This document shows positions 20,846 to 23,568 of a stretch of 23,568 nt of DNA, one piece after another. Numbering within the stretch: the stretch's first letter is position 1; each line of letters begins with the position of its first letter. This stretch comes from a virus. The notes under the pieces are model-generated. The model was given only the letters and a program-made list of their open reading frames with translations. It was not told where the DNA came from and ran no database searches. Location of the stretch: IMG/VR virus record IMGVR_UViG_3300027971_000223, positions 1 to 23,568 of that record, one strand, 5' to 3'. A program made the translations under genes and the position numbers.

Positions 20846-21159
20846 GCGAACCAATCTACTTTTCAACCAACAGCCACCCAATATCCAATCCAACGACCCA
20901 AATCATGCGGGTCGATCTGGATGGTGGGTTCACGGTCAACGAATCCATACCCGCCACAGACGCTGCCAAAATGGTTCTTGGACTGATGAAGCAGGAATGG
21001 CTGGCCGATGCACAGGCCACCAAGATTCGCGAGCAAGAGGAGTATATCAATCGGTTAGTGAAAGCTGGAAACTACTTAGACGAATGTCTTTTATCTATAG
21101 CTGGAGAGAATCTTCCAGCAAAGCAATTGTGGCACAAAGCCAAGGAGGTCAAGCCGTGA
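20842..21159 (+). CDS. Coiled-coil chain protein 4 (divergent)
   Basis: A 105-residue protein. ATG 20842 is preferred over an in-frame ATG at 20827 because it makes an ATGA overlap with AAGGAG five bases upstream. The N-terminal half (VDLDGGFTVNESIPATDAAK) looks like a small beta domain unlike other members. A weaker heptad segment, KIREQEEYINRLVKAGNYLD, takes the place of the ERELNAANERI region, and the tail is AKEVKP, with one codon change (GTC for GCC). It shares the junction at 21142-21159 with the others, so it is a member by architecture. Confidence 0.65.
   Translation: MSEPIYFSTNSHPISNPTTQIMRVDLDGGFTVNESIPATDAAKMVLGLMKQEWLADAQATKIREQEEYINRLVKAGNYLDECLLSIAGENLPAKQLWHKAKEVKP
21142..21159 (+). 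promoter_or_regulatory. Chain junction 3: RBS plus GTGA start
   Basis: AAGGAGGTCAAGCCGTGA differs from the others by a single base (GTC for GCC), so the tail reads KEVKP. It starts chain protein 5. Confidence 0.85.
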
Positions 21160-21401
21160 GCGACACCCCCATATCCGACTCAACCGCTCACAACGTAGGC
21201 GACCTCGGTATGCTGTGCAGGAGGCTGGAACGTGAACTCAACGCAGCAAACTCAATTATCCGTCAGCAGCAATTGTTGAATGAAGAGAACCTTAGGTTAC
21301 AAGACCGCATCAAGCGGCTGGATGAAACATTAGAAGCTGTTACCGATAAAATTGATAATGCGTGGGGAATCTACATGAAATTTAAGGAGGCCAAGCCGTG
21401 A
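21156..21401 (+). CDS. Coiled-coil chain protein 5 (extended coil)
   Basis: An 81-residue member starting at GTG 21156. It begins MSDTPISDSTAHNVGDLG, a drifted form of the TPRTDA motif, then RRLERELNAANSIIRQQQ. An extra helical piece (LLNEENLRLQ) follows before a second heptad block, DRIKRLDETLEAVTDKIDNA, giving a longer coiled coil than its relatives. The tail is KFKEAKP. This looks like an insertion inside the heptad region. Coupled by GTGA on both sides. Confidence 0.7.
   Translation: MSDTPISDSTAHNVGDLGMLCRRLERELNAANSIIRQQQLLNEENLRLQDRIKRLDETLEAVTDKIDNAWGIYMKFKEAKP
21384..21401 (+). promoter_or_regulatory. Chain junction 4: RBS plus GTGA start
   Basis: Exact copy of junction 1, starting chain protein 6. 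The bases before it (ttt) differ from the other copies, so conservation stops at the SD. Confidence 0.85.
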
Positions 21402-21676
21402 GTGACGAACACTATTGCCCTCGGTGTAAGGCTGAATTTCTGTGTTTTAATGGAGTTAATACGCGCCATTTCAAGTGCGGATCAAGCACTCAAATTCCTT
21501 CCGTAGCATGCGGGTATGCATCGCAGCTTCAAGAGCGCATCAAGCGGCTGGAGGAGGCTTTAGCTTGGTACGAAACCAAAGTTTCGGACTGCAACCGACA
21601 AGGACCAGAAGGTGATGCTGCGCGTGATGCTCTCGCAAAAGACTACGGGCGCAAAGCCAAGGAGGCCAAGCCGTGA
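21398..21676 (+). CDS. Coiled-coil chain protein 6 with cysteine cluster
   Basis: A 92-residue member starting at GTG 21398. The N-terminal part is a probable zinc-binding module: CPRC at 7-10, then Cys16, Cys27 and Cys38. It replaces the TPRTDA motif. The heptad segment LQERIKRLEEALAWYETKVS follows, then a private stretch with DAARDALAKDYGR and the KAKEAKP tail. The codons for ERIKRLEEA are part of a 26-bp identical repeat with chain protein 1. The fusion of a different N-terminal module to the shared coil and tail is good evidence of modular shuffling. Confidence 0.7.
   Translation: MSDEHYCPRCKAEFLCFNGVNTRHFKCGSSTQIPSVACGYASQLQERIKRLEEALAWYETKVSDCNRQGPEGDAARDALAKDYGRKAKEAKP
21533..21558 (+). 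repeat. 26-bp perfect direct repeat, copy B
   Basis: Identical to 20126-20151, in the same frame relative to the encoded heptad segment, within chain protein 6. The two genes differ elsewhere, so the identity is local. Confidence 0.85.
21659..21676 (+). promoter_or_regulatory. Chain junction 5: RBS plus GTGA start
   Basis: Exact copy of junction 1, starting chain protein 7. The bases after GTGA (aca) differ from the GTGAGTGA seen at junctions 1, 2 and 4. Confidence 0.85.
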
Positions 21677-21858
21677 ACATTGAACAACGACTGCTTTACA
21701 TAGCGGAAGACCCTTTTGGCCTTTGTGATAAAAACTCACTGCGAAAAATTGCTCTGGAGGTCCGTAAAATAGAAGACCGCATCAAACAACTCGAAACCGA
21801 GAACGACGCAATGCGAGCGGATCTATTGCTCTATTGGGAGGACAAATGGCGTGAGTGA
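21673..21858 (+). CDS. Coiled-coil chain protein 7
   Basis: A 61-residue member starting at GTG 21673 from the fifth copy of the junction. It lacks TPRTDA and begins MNIEQRLLYIAEDPFGLCDK, then RKIALEVRKIEDRIKQLETE, a heptad segment with the RIKQLE core. The tail (YWEDKWRE) has lost KEAKP. The next GTG lies inside its end with an eight-base overlap and GGGAGG upstream. This marks the point where the chain's junction design weakens. Confidence 0.65.
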   Translation: MNIEQRLLYIAEDPFGLCDKNSLRKIALEVRKIEDRIKQLETENDAMRADLLLYWEDKWRE

Positions 21859-22033
21859 CACCCCACGCATGAAAGCGGCGCAGATGGCCGCATTGGAACA
21901 CATGACTGGAGATGTTTATCGTGTCGGTTGTGATATAGAACGTGAACTTAACGAAGCGAAGGAACTCATCAAGAGGCTGGAAAAGGCAGCATGGAAAAAC
22001 TATAAAAACGCCCACAAGAAGGAAGACAAATGA
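21851..22033 (+). CDS. Coiled-coil chain protein 8
   Basis: A 60-residue member starting at GTG 21851, with GGAGG (21837-21841) nine bases upstream. It has MSDTPRMKAAQMAALEHM, a drifted TPRTDA motif, and the heptad segment DIERELNEAKELIKRLEKAA. The C-terminus is basic and ends KKEDK, keeping the Lys-Glu tail whose codons supply AAGGAA for the following ATG. It is the last recognisable member. Function unknown. Confidence 0.68.
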   Translation: MSDTPRMKAAQMAALEHMTGDVYRVGCDIERELNEAKELIKRLEKAAWKNYKNAHKKEDK

Positions 22034-22227
22034 GAGACTGCGCCTTCATCTACGTCCACAAATCTAACGGACTAGTTCGCGTGGAGAGTCTAGATACAGC
22101 TAAACACATCGATGGCAATCCAGAGTGGAATCACGTTGCGACAATCAACCCTCACGTTGTTCTAGAGAGCATTCTCCGAGCGACGATTAAAGACAGAAAT
22201 CAGATCATCAAACACCTTCTGACATGA
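22030..22227 (+). CDS. 65-residue protein, unknown
   Basis: A small protein starting at ATG 22030 (ATGA overlap with the last chain gene). It begins MRDCAFIYVHKSNGLVRVES and has the helical ending HVVLESILRATIKDRNQIIK. The N-terminal half suggests a small beta sheet (FIYVHKSNGLVRVESLD). It shares no module with the chain family. It is coupled to the next gene by ATGA at 22224. No function can be assigned. Confidence 0.6.
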   Translation: MRDCAFIYVHKSNGLVRVESLDTAKHIDGNPEWNHVATINPHVVLESILRATIKDRNQIIKHLLT

Positions 22228-22766
22228 CCTACTCACAAGCGGGCCAACTGCCCCATCACCAATATTGCTTCGTCGATGCCTCGTTCATCTCCAGTCGCAC
22301 CGGGTTTGCCCCCTGCGTCTGGTTCGGCCTGGTCTCGATCCCAGGTCGAATGTGGGGCTGTACCATCATGCTGGAATGCGGAGCGGTCTACCGGGCGGTT
22401 CCGCCTCACGCCATAGCATTCGATCTACAACCTGACCCCATTTGGAGCAAACAAAACGCCCAGCGATGGGACTGCTACGGAACCGATTTCACCACCATCG
22501 AGTACACGTTCCTGCGGGGGCTGGAATGCAACGTCAAATGCGATGATTTAATCACCACTGGCGACTACCTCTTCACCGCCGCCCCCATAGGCGATAGCTG
22601 GAGTCGTCAGCCTAACCAGGCTAAGGAGTTCATGTTCATCCGAACCGAGGGCGAACGCCTCACAATTCAACCCACCGACAAAGTAATCTTCATCGAGAAG
22701 TCATTCACTACAACTGGATGGCCAACTGGACTGATCACAACCGACACCGTCTTCTCCTGCGAATAA
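22224..22766 (+). CDS. Conserved-looking phage protein, unknown
   Basis: A 180-residue protein rich in aromatic residues, Cys and Gly, starting in an ATGA overlap at 22224. It has dense, well-folded sequence: CFVDASFISSRTGFAPCVWF, then GRMWGCTIMLECGAVYRAVP, AQRWDCYGTDFTTIEYTFLR, DYLFTAAPIGDSWSRQPNQA and KEFMFIRTEGERLTIQPTDK. This is compatible with a mixed alpha/beta globular domain. No catalytic motif is obvious to me. Good codon use and the length make it a confident gene. It ends two bases before the next ATG. Confidence 0.72.
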   Translation: MTYSQAGQLPHHQYCFVDASFISSRTGFAPCVWFGLVSIPGRMWGCTIMLECGAVYRAVPPHAIAFDLQPDPIWSKQNAQRWDCYGTDFTTIEYTFLRGLECNVKCDDLITTGDYLFTAAPIGDSWSRQPNQAKEFMFIRTEGERLTIQPTDKVIFIEKSFTTTGWPTGLITTDTVFSCE

Positions 22767-22767
22767 A

Positions 22768-23019
22768 ATGAGCATACTCAAACAATTACGGTTGACCAAG
22801 GAGTCAATGGAAAAGATGTTGGGACCAGTCACCGCCTTCAAAGACCCTGACCCCAAGATTCCCAGGCGGTGGGAAGCCGTTCCAGAAGAAATTAAGGAAG
22901 CCATCCTCAAGGAACACGCAACCTTCACATGCAGGGAGTTGGCCAAGAAATACGGAATCTCATCATCATGTGCATGGAACATCATGAACAAGAAAAACAA
23001 ACAAACAAACAAACAATAG
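22768..23019 (+). CDS. Small helix-turn-helix protein
   Basis: An 83-residue protein with a homeodomain-like HTH at about residues 52-75: TFTCRELAKKYGISSSCAWN, preceded by a helix EEIKEAILKEHA. The pattern fits the resolvase/transposase-type HTH often found in small phage regulators. The N-terminus (LKQLRLTKESMEKMLGPVTA) is helical. The last eight residues, KNKQTNKQ, come from the (AAAC)5 tract and look like a neutral tail. It starts two bases after the previous stop. It may regulate the downstream transcription gene; this is a guess from proximity. Confidence 0.68.
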   Translation: MSILKQLRLTKESMEKMLGPVTAFKDPDPKIPRRWEAVPEEIKEAILKEHATFTCRELAKKYGISSSCAWNIMNKKNKQTNKQ

Positions 23020-23156
23020 AGGAACAACGATGGAAACAGTTATGTCACGAATTGGCCGCATGCTTGGGCTGCGGATGCACAACACAAACCGGACTGTGTG
23101 TCCAGTGCCACAAAGCAAACAAACGGTATCGAGCGGTCCAGATACCATTGCAATAG
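22974..23156 (+). CDS. Cys-rich small protein (start uncertain)
   Basis: An open frame ending at TAG 23154-23156 whose second half looks like a small zinc-binding protein: RWKQLCHELAACLGCGC then TGLCVQCHKANKRYRAV, with a CxC-x6-CxxC arrangement (Cys33, 35, 42, 45 from ATG 22974). The start is unclear. ATG 22974 gives 60 residues but overlaps the HTH gene and reads through the AAAC tract. An ATA at 23016 would make an ATAG overlap with that gene's stop. No SD fits either. It also overlaps an upstream extension of the next gene, so only one of the two frames may be translated there. Confidence 0.42.
   Translation: MEHHEQEKQTNKQTIEEQRWKQLCHELAACLGCGCTTQTGLCVQCHKANKRYRAVQIPLQ
22995..23014 (+). 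repeat. AAAC tract, 5 units, in coding sequence
   Basis: Five perfect AAAC units encode the KNKQTNKQ end of the HTH gene at 22768-23019 and also lie in the frame of the Cys-rich ORF. Because the unit is four bases, a change in copy number would change the reading frame. Confidence 0.8.
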
Positions 23157-23203
23157 ATAAAGCAGTCAGCAAGAAAAGAAGGAAGCTTCTCAAACATACA
23201 TAC

Positions 23204-23568
23204 ATGAAAATCAACGACTCAATCATTAAGATAAAAGAACTGAGGCTTAAGGGTTACACCTACAAAGCTATCGGTGACGAGATGAAGATCTCGAAGCAAC
23301 GGGTATCACAAATCATCTCTGCCAGCAAAAAGCGCGATGATGACAAAAACAAATGGACCAGCGGTCTCAGCACTCGCAACGTCCTCTTGATGGAGAAACT
23401 CGGAGTCGAAGACAAGGCGACCGCCATTATGTTGATCGAAACCCGTGAAATCGTTCCGTTCAAGTGGCCCAACTTCGGTCGCAGATCTTACCACGATCTG
23501 TGCGCCTGGCTTGATACCCAACCCATCGACCCCGGCCTAGGCAGGCACTGCCCGCATTGCGGCAAAAC
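23204..23568 (+). CDS. Sigma-4/alpha-CTD-like transcription regulator (partial at 3' end)
   Basis: The frame is open to the end of the window (121 codons and two bases from ATG 23204). It joins three parts. Residues about 10-38 are a sigma-region-4-type HTH (LRLKGYTYKAIGDEMKISKQ then RVSQII). Residues about 53-104 resemble the RNA polymerase alpha subunit C-terminal domain, with GLSTRNVLLMEKLGVED and WPNFGRRSYHDLCAWLD, the helix-hairpin-helix that in alpha binds DNA and activators. CPHCGK at 116-121 looks like the first half of a zinc ribbon. The frame also extends up to ATG 23030 with AGAGG seven bases ahead, adding 58 residues, so the start is open. Confidence 0.62.
   Translation, partial: MKINDSIIKIKELRLKGYTYKAIGDEMKISKQRVSQIISASKKRDDDKNKWTSGLSTRNVLLMEKLGVEDKATAIMLIETREIVPFKWPNFGRRSYHDLCAWLDTQPIDPGLGRHCPHCGK

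Noticed and set aside
20126-21676. CRISPR-like repeat array
   Set aside because: The repeats are inside coding frames, unevenly spaced and linked to gene ends; there are no spacers of constant length and no cas genes.
19967-22033. Toxin-antitoxin cluster
   Set aside because: Small coupled genes suggested it, but no toxin fold or antitoxin DNA-binding domain is visible, and the members are related to each other rather than paired.

Overview
The window looks like a contiguous piece of a tailed double-stranded DNA phage genome (or an integrated copy). Every supported gene is on the + strand, genes are packed with 1-8 nt overlaps (mostly ATGA or GTGA), and there is no tRNA, rRNA, insertion sequence or CRISPR array. 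The capsid is of the N4-gp56 type, and the structural genes follow a podovirus order (capsid, connector/adaptor, nozzle, small protein, internal virion proteins). The host cannot be read directly. Base composition is moderate to high GC, many structural genes lack a Shine-Dalgarno (SD) sequence, and several leaders are AAAC-rich. A Gram-negative host is suggested by an outer-membrane-type lipoprotein in the lysis region. Verrucomicrobiota or a similar environmental group would fit, but this is a weak inference.

Layout. 1-2493: end of a probable scaffold gene, the major capsid protein and four small head-associated or unknown genes. 2497-5612: two fibre/appendage-like genes flanking a DUF7936-type protein, several very small genes and a putative lysis cassette (two small membrane proteins, then a short protein overlapping a lipoprotein). 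5609-8334: adaptor (tail tubular A-like) and nozzle (tail tubular B-like). 8331-16071: an acetyltransferase-like protein and five candidate internal virion/ejection proteins, ending in an 869-residue protein. 16126-19970: a DNA recombination and replication module: excisionase-type HTH protein, RecT-like annealing protein, RecE-like PD-(D/E)XK exonuclease, DUF669-like protein, SF2 helicase and RuvC-like resolvase.

19967-22033 is the most unusual part. It is a translationally coupled chain of nine very small genes. Eight encode related short coiled-coil proteins, assembled from recurring pieces: an N-terminal SDTPRTDAA-type motif, a central ERELNAANERIKRLEE heptad segment and a C-terminal KEAKP tail. 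The tail codons are also the ribosome binding site and start of the next gene, and the same 18-nt junction occurs five times. One member carries an added cysteine cluster. The ninth gene, a membrane protein, has been slotted into the chain at the same junction. This is my best candidate for an undescribed system, though its function is not visible from sequence.

22030-23568: two uncharacterised genes, a small HTH protein ending in an (AAAC)5 tract, a cysteine-rich small ORF, and a protein running off the window that joins a sigma-region-4-like HTH to an RNA polymerase alpha-CTD-like domain and the start of a zinc ribbon. The last looks like a phage transcription regulator acting on host RNA polymerase.
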